Below are positions 49,635 through 61,759 of a stretch of 64,000 bases of DNA, piece by piece. Origin of the DNA: Arcanobacterium_A hippocoleae_A (GTDB taxonomy: Bacteria; Actinomycetota; Actinomycetes; Actinomycetales; Actinomycetaceae); the NCBI GenBank assembly GCA_040360365.1, contig CP136412.1. One strand, written 5' to 3'. Position 1 is the first letter of the stretch, and every line of letters starts with the position of its first letter. A program made the position numbers and the translations under genes. The notes under the pieces are model-generated. The model saw nothing but the letters and a program-made list of their open reading frames with translations, ran no database searches and was not told the origin of the DNA.

Positions 49635-51092
49635 TTACTGCTCTTGGTGATTGCGGCGGCGCATTGCAATAATCACGAATCCAGCACCGGCAGCGAGAAT
49701 CATTCCGCCGAGAACTGTCAGGATTACAACTCCAGCAGCACCGGTGAGCGGCAGGTTCGGCAGCATTCCGCCCTCGCCATCATTTGCCCGGAGGTTGATT
49801 ACTTCCAGCGCGGTTCCGATACGGTCAGTAACTTTAACAACGAGTCCTTTCTTGTAGAATGGATCAATCTCGTATCCGAGCGGGGCTTCAATTTCTTTCA
49901 CGCAGTAGTTGCCCGCAGCAACCATCAAAGACGCGGTGCCGTCGTTATCACTTGTGGTGATTGTACGGGAAGAGGTTGATTTTCCTTCACATTTTTCACC
50001 TTTAACCGGCGAAATTTGGAACTTTGCACCGCCAAGAGCTTGCTTGTCATTATTGACCTTCTTGATAAACAGCTGACCAAAAACAGTCTCGGTCGGATTC
50101 TCATCACCAGGTGAATCCGGAGCGCTGCTGGATTTAAAATCTACACCATTAATATTCGTAATAGACTGATTTACCAAGGAATCTTCAATTAGTGCAGAAA
50201 CTTCAGCTGAAATAATCACATTAACGGTCAAGCCGCTGGTTAGCTTTGCTAATTCACCATTTTCGAAAGTGACTGTTACCAGATTTTTATTAACTTCAAC
50301 CTTGGGGGTGATTTTCTGAATCTTATTCTTACTATCCTTCACCCGCACAAAAACGTCTTTAGTACTAATCTGATTCACACCCGCTGGCAGCCGATCAGTA
50401 ATCTTGAAAGACTTCAGAGTTTCGCCCACGCCTAAAGCCGGAATCTTCTGGGTAATCTGCCAAATAATCGTGTCCCCGGGAAATGTACAGCGTCCGCATT
50501 AACAACGGTTTTCACCGGCTTATCACTATCGGTCAAAACCGTATTCTTCGGATAAACGTGAACATCGTAAAGCCAGCCGGATTTATCGTTCGGGAATGGA
50601 ATCGTCACCAGGAATGGCGCAGACTTTGTGGTCACATTTTCAGGAGCTTCCACTTCTTTCACGAGGTACACACCTAACTCCAATTCAGGAGATTTTGAAA
50701 CACCATCTATGCCAGTAGGAACCATATTCTGGGGATTATCCGCGGTATACGACGAACCACCGTCACTATCAGTTATTTTCCCTCCGGTGAAACTTGAAGC
50801 TTTTTAGCTTTAGCCCAGCCATCATTATCTTTCAAATCTACTTCTTTTACCTTGGCATAGCTGAAGACCACATCTGCCAGAGGAACAGCAGAATTCATGT
50901 TCTGCTTCGTGCCATCACCAGGAGTGCCGGTACCCGGGTTCTCATACTTATGGATCGTAATGGAACCTTTTTGCTTAGTGTCAATATTCCCCTCGGCTGC
51001 GCGCGCGAACGGGGTCAGCCCAATGAGCACTAAGCCCATCAGCATTACCGCAAGCAGCGCAATCCCTTTTTACTCATACGCAGTGCGTACAT
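49635..51092 (-). CDS. Major (shaft) pilin, SpaA type, three frameshifts
   Basis: About 485 residues after repair. The start MYALRMSKKG has GGAG upstream, and one missing G splits the signal peptide (AVMLMGLVLIGLTPFARA). The pilin motif is visible as WLYDVHVYPKN, with the Lys used for polymerisation. An E-box-like YCVKEIEAPLGYEI supports an intramolecular isopeptide bond. It ends LPLTG, a hydrophobic helix and RRRNHQEQ. Breaks lie near 51064, 50776-50779 and 50480; each needs one added base, and at least two are in homopolymers. It is the backbone of a sortase-assembled pilus with the upstream tip protein and downstream srtC. Confidence 0.88.
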
Positions 51093-51151
51093 TCTTGTTT
51101 CTCCTTAATTATTAAATACGTCTTGAAATCTGGGTGGAAATGGCGGTTGAA

Positions 51152-54100
51152 TTAATGCGTGGCTCCACCCCTTTCGCGGCGTTTAACACTAATTACTCCC
51201 GTTACCGCAGCAGCGACTACCACCGCTGCACCAATGAGGAGGAAAATCGTGGTGCTGAGACCGCCGGTGATTGGCAGGGTCGGTAAAAACTCGGCAGTGA
51301 TGCGCGTGTTCACCACTTTGCCAGCGTCTTTTCCGGAGGTTAAATCTGCAGGCCCAACAGTGCCTTTTACTGGCTGGGTAAGTTTTGTAAATCCGGCAGG
51401 AGCTGCAGTTTCGGTAAGTTCCCACTTTCCTGCTGGCACGTTTTCGACCTTGTATTTACCAGCTTCCGGATCTTTATCGGGGCCTTGGCATTTCTCTGCA
51501 CTATCAGCCACGCAGTCGGTAATATCGGCAACCGTCTGCTCGGTGTTCTTTGCGTCAATAGTCTTTAGCGAGAACACAGCACCTGTGAGCAGCTTGTGCT
51601 TTTCATCCACTTTCGTCCAGCGCAGGGTGGTGTTCGGGGCGAGTTCAACTTTATTCACTGCAGTGACCATATTTACTTGTTCACCGATGAGCTCCGCAGC
51701 AGCAGTAATTGTATTTGTAGTTTGATATTCGACTGGATTCTTCCAGCTGTACGCTGCAGATCCTGCCACTGGCTTGGCTGGATTTGTACCACCCTGTGAT
51801 GTAGATGTGATTTTTGTTTGCTTGATGGTGCAAGAAGCACCGGCTGGAATCAGATCCGTGGCTGGATCAGACGTCCAAACGTTGCCAGCTTTCACCGGGC
51901 CCCAGGTTCCATCAACCTTTGCAGCGCTCGTGAAAGGTCCGACTGTTGGAGCTGTACAGCTGTACGTTCCCGCGAACTGCAACTCATTATCGATTTGCGG
52001 AAGCGAACCAGCCTCGGAAATATCGACGGTCGGTTTGACTGAAATCTGCCCGTACGGCTGATTTGATACCGTGCAGTTCATTACTGAAACCGGCGAGAGC
52101 TCCACCGAAAAAGCGTTCTTTTTGCTAGAAGTAACCTTTGGCGCGATTTCTTCCGGCCAAGCATATGTATCAGCTTGGTTTACATACACTGGCTTCCGTT
52201 GATTCATCGACGCAGCAGCGTTATAGGCTTTTACGGTGGTGAACTGCTGATTCTTTTCCGCAACTTCACATCTTGTGTTCGGCGCCATTTGATATCCGGT
52301 TTTTGGCATCTCCGAAACCGTTGCATTAACTATCGGTGCGGTCTGCCCAGTATCGGTAAGCTCTGGTTTCAGCCCTGTAAAAGATAACGGCCACGAAACA
52401 GTGCCGGCTTTTGCGATGGCAGTATCTTGTTTTGAAGTAGTTTGTGCTGCGAGAACATCAATGAGTTTCGCTCCCGGAGCTGATAGCTTTGGGAAAGTCG
52501 TGTTCGGTACATCGGCGGTGAATCTAAAACCAGCACGGTCGGCATCGTTTTTCGGCTGCCCGTTAGAGCTAAGAATCTGCTTCGTAACTGTGAGCGTTGG
52601 GCGCACCAAAGTGACCGCGTGATCTTCTACTTCACCGTCCGGCAGCAGTGAGTTGAAAGAATATTTGGCTGTCGGCTCGGTAGTCGCCATCAGGCGCAGC
52701 ACACTCCTTTCGATGGCTTTCTCAGCTCCCGGGAGCATTTCCGGCGTTACATTCCAAGTTAAAGCAGCTTGGTTATTGTTTTCGCAGGTGGTATCGCTTC
52801 GCTCCTGATTAGAGAAGTGACCGTCCGCATTCCAATCGAGCCAACCTGAAACATTCGTTTGCTCATGTACTGCGGGTTTACACTTTATTGTTTTTGTAAA
52901 TTTACCCGGCTGCGCCGTAACCAGCATTGGCTTCGTGATAGCGTCTTCATCATCAAATATTGATCGTGAGTAAGCATCACCATCGGAAGTAGAGTTAAAC
53001 GAATCATCGTTTCGCAGGGAATTCCAGAGTTTACGGCCAAAAAACTGCGTCTCTAAATCAGGACCATTATTACCAAGGAAAGGAGGAATCCCCTGCTGCA
53101 CCTCAGCCACTGGTAGATCTTTTATACTCTCGACGGTACGAGTAATCTTAGGTCCAGTTATTTGCGGCTGGACTACCGCTCCTGCGTTACCATAGTTTGC
53201 CGGAGCGTCACCCATATCGCCGCCAAGCACTACACCGATTGCAAAATAATTACCGCCGCCAGCAACTATATCAATATAAGCCCCATCAGCATTGCTGGCA
53301 TAAAGAGTAGTTGCTGGTTGAAAAGGTTTACTGCTTAGAGATCGCCCAACGAATTTTACCGCATTGCTTGGATCAAGCTGACCAGAAAGCTGCGAATACT
53401 GCCACAGATAAGTATGCTTATCTGGATTGAGCCCAAAAGCATTTTGCGGTCCGTCACTGTCTTTATTGGGACCGTACTCTAATTTAATCTTAGTACTATC
53501 TCCAGATGACTCGTGATACTCAAGTTTGCGCCATTCGACGCTTTTCCGTGTATCAATTTTAGCAGGCACAATATATGCTGATTCACCACTGCTCATCACC
53601 TCAGCATCAGCAAACACCAGACCATTAATCGGAATCTTTCGCGCCTGACCATTAGTTATAAGCTGAGCATCGCAGGATACGTCAAAACGCACACGTCCAG
53701 CATTAGCACGCCCAATCCCGACAGGGATCCCCGTTTTAGACGATTTCTCATAGCGCTGATAAACATTATCCCATCCGTCTTTTTCATACGTACCAGGAAT
53801 ATGGATATCCAACGGAGCGTTGCGATCTATAGGAAAAGTACCCATTGCATTTTGCTTGAAGTTCATAATAGAACATGAAGTTTCGATCGTGACATTCTTA
53901 CTTAGCTGTGTCTTGCTCTTAACTTTGTATGCGCCACCGTCCCGAAGATCTTTTGAATACAAAATTCCAGCAACTTGATCGCCCCAGTTAACTTCCCCAT
54001 ATACAGGAGAATCAAATACTCCTTCTTTCTTTTTTCAAGCTTCCTACAGTTATCCGGACCGTCACATGCCGACCAATCTACCCAATCAATTAGCCCAAGA

Positions 54101-54282
54101 TAGCGTGATGTCTCGTTGGAATCGTAACCGCCCTCGCCAAAAGCTGCCTGCGCTTTCAAGTGCGTAGCCGGGGAAAACGTAAAGGATAATGTGAGAGCCG
54201 TCGTAAAAAGCAAGATCCAAAAAGTATGCGAAATTCTATCCGTAATAGTCTGCTTCTGGTACGACGCCACAATGCCCTGCAA
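51152..54282 (-). CDS. Pilus tip / large adhesin with LPITG anchor, one frameshift
   Basis: About 1040 residues. A signal-like helix (FWILLFTTALTLSFTF) follows a TTG or nearby start that I cannot fix. A break at about 54021-54036 is repaired by one base, giving FDSPVYGEVNWGDQVAG. Features in order are a GDAPANYG CshA-like segment, WLDWNADGHFSNQER, LLPDGEVEDHAVTL (GEVED domain), SdrD/SpaA-like beta-domains, a prealbumin-like domain with TLRWTKVDEKHKLLTGAVFS and ELTETAAPAGF, then LPITG, a helix and KRRERGG. Such proteins cap actinobacterial pili and bind host or bacterial surfaces. It is the first gene of the operon. Confidence 0.82.
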
Positions 54283-54616
54283 TTCATAAATATCTAAATT
54301 TATTTTTATTGTGTGAACGCAAAGTGAGTTAATTTAACTTTTAATAATCCACCTTTGCCTTGTCGATTATTCCACCCCCCCGAATTTTCAAGTCGGAAAG
54401 GAAACGCCCGCATCCCTGTGCGAACGCAAAACCAAAAATAAATCCGCACAGAAAAATCCGGCAGAATTAACACCAAAACTCAAAACCTGAAATCAACACT
54501 GAAACTCAAACTGAAACTCAAAACCGAAAAACCGCAGGAAAATATTGCGGGTGCAATAGCATGTAGAATAACAGGTAAAATAAGCGGAAGATTTTAAATA
54601 TCTGATTGCACAAGCG

Positions 54617-54676
54617 AACCGGAAACGGAATCAGATAACCGGCAACGGAATCAGATAACCGGCAGCAGAATCAGAT
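54617..54676. repeat. Three tandem 20-bp repeats upstream of hypC
   Basis: The unit AACCGGAAACGGAATCAGAT occurs three times with one or two changes per copy (GGCAACGG, GGCAGCAG), ending 27 bases before the hypC-like ATG. It could be regulator half-sites or slippage. The A-rich stretch before it also holds short AACTCAAA-type repeats. Confidence 0.75.
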
Positions 54677-54702
54677 CAGGAAAAAATAAAGCGGAGAATT
54701 AA

Positions 54703-54948
54703 ATGTGTTTGTGCGTACCATGCGAAATCCTTGCGATTAACACCGGCATTATGCCGATGGGCAAAATTTCCGTAAACGGTGAAGAACAAGATATTTGCAT
54801 GGCATACTTACCCGAAGCACAAGTCGGCGATTACGTGATGATTCAAGGCGGATTCGCAATATCACTGCTGAGCAAAGAAGAAGCAGAAAAATCTTTTAAC
54901 ACTTGGCAGGAAATGGGCGTAGACGCGGTACGCTCAATAATCGGATAA
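54703..54948 (+). CDS. hypC: HypC/HybG/HupF-family hydrogenase chaperone
   Basis: 81 residues, intact. It begins MCLCVPCEILAI; the N-terminal Met-Cys is the essential residue of HypC proteins that carries the Fe(CN)2CO unit with HypD. VGDYVMIQGGFAISLLSKEEAEKS is the typical C-terminal half. It is alone on the plus strand, separated from the minus-strand hypD-hypC-hypE group. A second HypC is encoded at 56285. Confidence 0.88.
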   Translation: MCLCVPCEILAINTGIMPMGKISVNGEEQDICMAYLPEAQVGDYVMIQGGFAISLLSKEEAEKSFNTWQEMGVDAVRSIIG

Positions 54949-55140
54949 ACTCCGAAACCCTTTCACCCAATTTTCACCAGTTTAATTTCCGCCAGTTTAT
55001 TTTTTGCCGGTTTATCTCCCAAAAACCATCCGAAAAGTAACAGAAAACCGATTCTCATCCGCACAAAACAACACCTGCCGAACTCGCCAAACCCGCAGAC
55101 CGCAGCCAAACATCTCTGCCCGTCCAAGATTAAAACATGT
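54949..55140. other. Convergent intergenic region hypC / hypD
   Basis: Contains repeated short TTTATTTTTTGCCGG-like pieces but no gene. It lies between converging transcripts. Confidence 0.4.
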
Positions 55141-56288
55141 TCAGTCCGCAATCACAACCGACTGCGCAGTCGCCTTATCAATACGCCCAAAATTGTAGTA
55201 TGCCGCGCAAGCACCTTCCGGTGAAACCATGCATGTACCAATCGGATTCGCTGGAGTACAGGCAGTACCGAACACCTTACATTCCCAAGGTTTAATCTTC
55301 CCCACCAACACTGAACCGCATTCGCAGGCCTGCGGATCCGGAACACGCTTGGCAGGCATATTAAAAATCAATTCCGCATCAAACTGTGCATAATCAGGAT
55401 GAATCCCGAAACCAGAATCGGAAATAAATCCAAGCCCCCGCCATTCAAAAGCAGCACGACGGGCAAAAGTCTGCTCCATCAGCCCCAGCGCCGCCGGATT
55501 CCCGTTATCCCGCACCACACGCGCATACTGATTTTCAACCAAAGCATTGCCGCCTGCCACGCCGCCGGAAACATACTGCTCAAGCAGCATCGTTACCGAC
55601 TGTAAAATATCGAGCGGTTCAAAACCAGCAACCACCACCGGCAGATTATATTCACGCGGAATAAAATCAAACGCATGCGTACCCGTAATTGTCGCTACAT
55701 GCCCCGGACCAATAAACCCGTCAATCTTTGAACCGTCGGAATTAAGAATTGTCCGCAGCGGCGGTTCAATCCGCACATGGTTACAGAAAATCGAAAAATT
55801 TTTCAACCCCTCAATCCGGGCACGATAAAGCGCCACTGCAGTAGACGGAGCGGTAGTTTCAAATCCGACAGCAAAAACACCACTTTCCGGCCCGGATTCT
55901 CCCGCGCAACCTGCAAAGCGTCAAGCGGCGAATACACAAAACGCACATCGCACCCTTTAGCTTTCGCCTGCAATAGCGAACCATTCGTTCCCGGAACGCG
56001 CATCATATCCCCGAAAGTAGTAAAAATAACGCCATCCTGATGCGCCAACCACACTGCGTCATCCACGCGCCCCATTGGGATCACGCAAACCGGGCAGCCT
56101 GGTCCATGAATCAGCTCCACATTTTCCGGAAGCAGATTTTCAATCCCATAACGATAAATAGTGTGCGTATGCCCGCCGCAAACTTCCATAAAGCTATGCG
56201 GCCGCTCAAGCTGGGCAGCAAGCTTTTCAATCCTTTTCAACAGGGAACGGGCAGCAGCCGGATCCCGGAATTCATCTACGAATTTCAT
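55141..56288 (-). CDS. hypD: HypD, hydrogenase Fe-ligand assembly protein, one frameshift
   Basis: About 382 residues after repair. Contains MEVCGGHTHTIYRYG, IHGPGCPVCVIP and FTTFGDMMRVPG, then after one missing base in the T5 run (coding strand) at 55874-55878 VGFETTAPSTAVALYRA. It closes with the four-cysteine Fe-S region CECGSVLVG, WECKVFG and GTCMVSPEGACAAYY. HypD accepts CN from HypE on the HypC-bound iron. Its ATG overlaps the preceding hypC stop by 4 bases. Confidence 0.92.
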
Positions 56289-56563
56289 CGGATCACCGAC
56301 CCAGCAAAAGCGTCAAGTTCATCTTCAAAAGTATTCCCGCCAAGTTTTTTAATCTGATCAAGCGTAATGGCAGCTTCCTGCGCGTCAATCTTCGAGAGCG
56401 CAAACCCCACATGCACAAGCACCCAATCCCCGAGATTCAGCTCATCCGCATCAAGCAAATCAATCGAAACATCGCGGTGCACACCAGAAATGTTCACTTT
56501 CACAATCTGCTCGCTGCTGGCATCGGCAAGCTCAACCACCTGCGCCGGCACACCTAAACACAT
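56285..56563 (-). CDS. hypC: HypC
   Basis: About 92 residues, taken from MCLGVPAQVVEL because the essential Met-Cys must be N-terminal; the in-frame extension upstream is rejected. NISGVHRDVSIDLL and LGDWVLVHVGFALSKID are the family core. It overlaps hypD in ATGA fashion and follows hypE. This is the likely main HypC partner of HypD. Confidence 0.92.
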   Translation of the reverse strand: MCLGVPAQVVELADASSEQIVKVNISGVHRDVSIDLLDADELNLGDWVLVHVGFALSKIDAQEAAITLDQIKKLGGNTFEDELDAFAGSVIR

Positions 56564-56671
56564 ATTTTTCGTTTCCTTAATTCTTGATAACTTACCAGAT
56601 TTCAAAAAAGTTATTTAACTTTTGAAAACTTTCCGACACGAGCTAAATCACTAAATTCACAAAACAACAAA

Positions 56672-57801
56672 TCAGCAAATTCGCGGCAGCGGATCTCCAA
56701 CCAGCATATCCACCATTCGCGTACCGCCGAAACCAGTCACAAGCACGACGGCATTAGCAGGCTGAGCTACTATTTTCCCCAGAATCTCCGCCTCCGATCC
56801 GCCGGGAACCGCCCGCACTGCCGCGAGCGCCGTCTCAGCTTTGTCAGCTGGGACAACGGCAACAAACATTCCCTCATTAGCTACATAAAGCGGGTCAATA
56901 CCGAGCATATCGCAGGCGCCGCGCGTCATCTCCCGCACCTGCAGCGCCGTATCGTCAATTGCCACCCCTAATCCCGTACTTTGGGCGAGTTCGTTAAGCA
57001 CAGTACCAAGTCCGCCGCGGGTCGCGTCACGCATCCAACGAGTCTCCGGCACAGATGTTAATAATGCTGCCGTCATTGCGTTTATTGCTTTCGTATCAGA
57101 CTCGATTGGGGCGTCAATTGCGAGATTGCCGCGCGCCATCATCACCGCCATTCCATGATCGCCAATCGGGCCGGAAGCGATAATTTTATCTGTCCGCATT
57201 ACCTTTTGCGCACCAAGATCAACTCCGGCCGGAACAATACCAATACCAGCCGTCGTGATATAAACCTGATCAGCACTGCCTTTCGGAACTACTTTTGTAT
57301 CACCAGTTACGATCTGAACTCCGGCAGTTTCAGCAGCTTTGCGCATATCTGCTGCAATTTCGCGCAGCAGCAGAATCGGCGTGCCTTCTTCAATCACGAA
57401 AGCTGCTGAAATCACCAGCGGTTTCGCCCCCATTACGGCAAGGTCGTTTACGGTTCCGTTTACCGCTAAGTCGCCGATTGAACCGCCCGGAAATTTAATC
57501 GGGTTAACCACATAAGAATCGGTAGACATTGCAATTTTGGCTCCTGCGGCAGCGCCCCAACCTGGTTTAGCATTTCCTGCAGCCCGATTACCGCGCCGTC
57601 ATCTAAAGCCGCAAGAGTTTCATTGCCGTATCCGTTCAGGAAAACCTGCTGCACCAGCTGCGCGGAGGCTTTCCCGCCGGCACCGTGCGCCATCGTGACA
57701 TATTCGTCTTTGAGTTTGTCGCCGAATTGCCGCACCTTATCAATCTGTGCAAGCACTTTCGCTTCTGAATCGTTAAGCCGATTCTTTGGAGCGTCCATCA
57801 T
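56672..57801 (-). CDS. hypE: HypE, carbamoyl-dehydratase, one frameshift
   Basis: About 376 residues after adding one G to the G4 run (coding strand) at about 57555-57558. Contains MAHGAGGKASAQLV and LDDGAVI (ATP-binding, AIRS-like), STDSYVVNPIKFPGGSIG, and MRDATRGGLGTVLNELAQST. The invariant C-terminal Cys stands in PLPRIC, which HypF carbamoylates. HypE then dehydrates it to the thiocyanate that provides CN. It forms a minus-strand operon with hypC and hypD downstream. Confidence 0.92.
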
Positions 57802-57915
57802 CTCCCTCTCGCTAAATTTTTGCCGAAATATTATTAAAATCTTGCACGGATTCCGCAGATTTTTAGTTTCCAGTTTTCAGTCTAAACGTTTACTTTAGAT
57901 TTCACTTAAATTTAT

Positions 57916-58802
57916 TTAGTTCACGCGCGCAATTGCTCCCTGTGCATGAATCAGCACTAAATCCGCGCGCCGCACTTCCCCCACAAGCATCACATCAATT
58001 TCTTCCTCACCGCAAGCTGTGCGCGCAAGTGCAGAAAAGGTTTGCGGATGCGGTTCTAAAATTTCCGCCAACCGCCCCTCATCCGAGCAGGTAATACAGA
58101 CCCATTGCGGGTCTTTGCGGCTGCTTTCCCGGCCGAGCCTTTCAGCGAGCAGCGTGAAAAAATTTTTATCGCTGGCACAATTTCATTTTCTGCTGAAAAG
58201 TTTTTCCTTTCTGCCGGAAAATTTTCGAGTTCCACGAAAGTATTAAAAGAATCAGAAAGCTTTTCATTAACGACGGTTCCAGCCGGTAAAAACCAGACCC
58301 CACTAGCACCCCAGGCAGGCAGCCGGCGCGCAATCGCACAGATCTCATTTTCTTCCGCGATTTCACCCAGCACCACTATTCCGTCGCCAATTTTTACTTC
58401 GCTCCGCGCCGACTCTAAATCCTGGGCAATTCCCACAATTAGCGGATGCCCAATTTTTTCCGCTATTTCCGGAGGCCAGAGATGGATTCGTGATTCGCGG
58501 CACCGATTCTCAGTGAGAGTGTTCAGCGCACGATTCAGCACTTCATCTTTCACTGCTTCGCCTTGCAGCGTTTCCTCTTGCAGCGTTTCATCTTGCAGTT
58601 CCGCGCCTGGCAGAGTTTCCTCTTGCAGCGCTGCATCTTGCAGTTCCGCGCCTGGCAGGGATTCGCCCGCGGCCGCATTATTTTCTAATACCGCTTTGGT
58701 TTCGGCTGCTTTCCCTGCCCGGTCCATTCCAAATTTCACTGCCCTTTCCGTTCCAGCTGCCGGCGCTGCTTGTGATTGCTTAATATCCCCGATGAAATTC
58801 AT
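57916..58802 (-). CDS. SIS-like plus HypC/HupF-like fusion protein with repeat linker, one frameshift
   Basis: About 295 residues. After an Ala/Glu/Gln-rich N-terminus with internal repeats (LPGAELQD, LQEET), the middle reads SRIHLWPPEIAEKIGHPLIV, KIGDGIVVLGEIAEENE and RRLPAWGASGVWFLPAG, which resembles the SIS domain of GmhA-like proteins found in actinobacterial hyp clusters. Past a one-base break near 58175 the C-terminus reads WVCITCSDEGRLAEIL, CGEEEIDVML and ADLVLIHAQGAIARV, a HupF/HypC-like module with an internal Cys instead of Met-Cys at the start. It sits between hypE and hypF. The role is presumably in hydrogenase maturation. The domain calls are by eye and moderate. Confidence 0.6.
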
Positions 58803-58904
58803 CTCCGCACTCCCTGTTCCCGTTCACCCGAATTTTCGTTTTCACGCTGATATCCGCTGTGCTGCTTTTGCACATTTCATTCCGGCACTATATTTATTCC
58901 GGCA

Positions 58905-61709
58905 CTATTTCCCGCTGCAAATCTGCTCTCCGGAAAAATTTTCAGAATTTCCGCTCGAATCCCCATTAGAAGTTCCATCAAAAGTTTCATCCAAAGTTCC
59001 ATCAAAAAACAGACCATAATAAGCTTGCCCGAGCGCCAATCCGCCGTCATTCGGCGGAACTATTGAGTGCGTAATAAACTGCAGCCCTGCCGCTTTCACC
59101 ATCTCACTCAAAATTTGCACGAAAAGCTGATTTAATGCTGCTCCGCCGCTAATACCGACGGGAATCCTGCCGCGCTGGCACGATTTTGCAATCAGCACGC
59201 CGGCAAAAATCTTTGCCAATTCGAAATGAAAACTGAATGCAATTTTTCCCGCAGCTGCAATCTTTTCTGCACTATCGGTTTTTCCATCAGCTGGTGCATT
59301 TTCAAAATCTGCCGCACTTGCAGCAAGATCCGCTTCCCGCGCCATTTGCGCCGTTTTTGCAATCAGTTTTCGGAAATCTTCCTGCGCCGTATCGCCGCTC
59401 ACAAGACTCGATTCCGCAAATTCACCGCACCCGCCAAACTCACCAACTAGATTCGCCGCACCTGCGCGGGCACCGCAATCTTCTCCCCCAAACCCGGAAT
59501 GCGCCGAAACTAAGTCCGCAAAATCCGGGCAGCCTTGAGATTGCCAGTAAGAGACAGCCAGCTGCTGGAAAGCTACCGCAGCTTGTGCTTCATAATTAGC
59601 TTCAGTAATCCCCACAAGCGCAGCAACCGCGTCAAAAACACGCCCGAGCGAAGTAGTGCGCACTGTGCCGATCTGCGAATTTAACTGCGAAATCACCAGC
59701 TTCCCCGCCGGAGTTGTTTCCATTTGCGCCAACGGAGTTCCCGCATAATCAATTCCATACTCACGGCAAATCCCAAGCCCGCACCGCCATGGCTGCTTTA
59801 CTGCCTGATCCCCGCCGATAAGCGGAAACTCCGGAATATGCCAAATCCGCTCAGTTTCCACACCCTGCACCGCAATTACTTCGCCGCCCCAAATTTTGCC
59901 GTCATCGCCAAAACCAGTTCCGTCTAAACAGGCAACAATCATGTGCGGTATTTGCGCTTCTGCGGCAAGAGACAACGCATGAGCACGGTGATGCTGCAGC
60001 GCAATTTCCCGCACCGGTTTCCCGGCAGCCCGCAGTTTTGCACAATACCGCCGCGCCCAGCCGGCAGTGGCATAATTTGGATGTTTATCATAAACCACCA
60101 CTGCCGGAGTCTCACGGTGAATTTGCAGCATCTGATTTATGGCCGCCGCAAATGCTTCCTGCGAAGCAAACGAACCCATATCCCCGATATGCGCCGACAT
60201 AAAAGCCGTATTTTCCCGCACCAGCGCAAAAGTATTTTTCAATTCACCGCCGACGGCGAGCACAATCGGCGAGCGTGACTGCGGCGCTGCCGCCGGTTTT
60301 TGGCGCACTCTAAATCCGAACCTAAATCTAAACCTGAATCTGAATGTTCCGCACAGCCGGATAGCGGCGCTGTATCCGCTCGGCTCTGCGGAGAATCCTG
60401 CCTTGGACGATGTAAAACGACGGGAAGCGGAGCATAACCGCGTGAGCGCCGCACAGGAGTATGAACCGGGCGCAGTTTCCAGCCTGAATGCACTACCGAA
60501 TCTTCTACCGGCACATGTATTTCACGATTGTGCAGTAAAAACGCGTCCGCAATCAGACGCAGCCGCGAAAGTGCGTCTTGATTTTGATAGCAAAGCGGCT
60601 CATCAGAAAGATTACCTGAAGTTGCCACTACCGGCCCGAAACCCGCTAAAAGTAAAACATGCAAAGGCGTATAAGCAAGCATCACCCCTAAGGAATCTAA
60701 ACCCGGAGCTGCCTGCCTGCAGACGATTCCGCCGGTACGGCGCGGACTGAGCACAATCGGATGCGCAATCGAAGTGAGCAGGCGCTCATCTTCAGCCGTC
60801 AGTTCAACTTCTTGACGGGCCTGAGAAAGCGATGAAACCATAATTGCAAAAGGCTTATCGGAACGCTGCTTCCGGATGCGCAGCCGTTCTACCGCCGCAG
60901 GATTCGCAGCATCTGCAAGCAAATGAAAACCGCCGACACCTTTCACTGCAAGAATCTTGCCGCTGCGCAAAATCTCACGCGCCTTTTGCAGCACATCATC
61001 TTGTGCTTTTTCGTTCTCTCCCCGCGCGAACCGTCCCAAAGCTCTGCCTGCGTATTATGCTTTTCAAAAACGCAAACGGATCCGGTTCTGCAATTTCGGC
61101 TGCATCAACAAGCCAAATATGCGGACCGCATTCATAGCAGGAAATCGGCTGGGCATGATAGCGCCGATCAGCGCTATCGGCATATTCTGCCTGGCACTGC
61201 GGACACATCGGAAAATCTGCCATTGTGGTCAGCGGCCGATCATAAGGCAAATCTTTAATAATCGAAAGCCGCGGTCCGCAATTCGTGCATGTGGTGAAAG
61301 CATACCCATAACGGCGGTTTTGCGGATCTTGAATATCAGCAAGACAATCTTCACAAATAGTCACATCAGGCGGGATTAGCGTGCGCGCACCTGCCGCCCG
61401 TTTTGAAGCCGCAATTTCAAATCGCGCCCCGCCCGCTTTATCACCGCCGGAATCTTCTGCCTGAACCGGAATATCTTGCTGCAGCACATCTGCCACATAA
61501 GCCAAAGGCGGTAAAGTATCGAGCATTTCACGCATAAAACCGTCGAGAGCTTCCGTGTCTCCCTGCGCTTGAATAAAGACGGAAACGTCGTCGTTCCCGC
61601 AAAACCCGCTAATCGGATATTTTCGAGCCACCTGCGCCACATGCGGGCGAAACCCCACGCCCTGCACTACACCAGTGAGACGATACGCCCGTCGTACAAT
61701 CTTCTCCAT
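58905..61709 (-). CDS. hypF: HypF, carbamoyltransferase, frameshifted
   Basis: About 935 residues in three frames. The N-terminal acylphosphatase has LTGVVQGVGFRPHVAQVA. Two zinc fingers follow (CEDCLADIQ, CTNCGPRLS, CPQCQAEYA, CYECGPH). The YrdC-like domain has LAVKGVGGFHLLADA and RKQRSDKPFAIMV, and the Kae1-like carbamoyltransferase domain has LQHHRAHALSLAAE and VACLDGTGFGDDGKIWGGE. The first break (about 61028-61040) equals loss of one T and one G, the second (T5 at 60297-60301) loss of one base. HypF transfers the carbamoyl group to the HypE C-terminal Cys. The last 30 residues are a low-complexity Asp/Ser/Gly tail. Confidence 0.92.
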
Positions 61710-61759
61710 CCCTAAAGATTACCGCAGATTAAGAAGCTGATATCCGTTAAAATACCACC

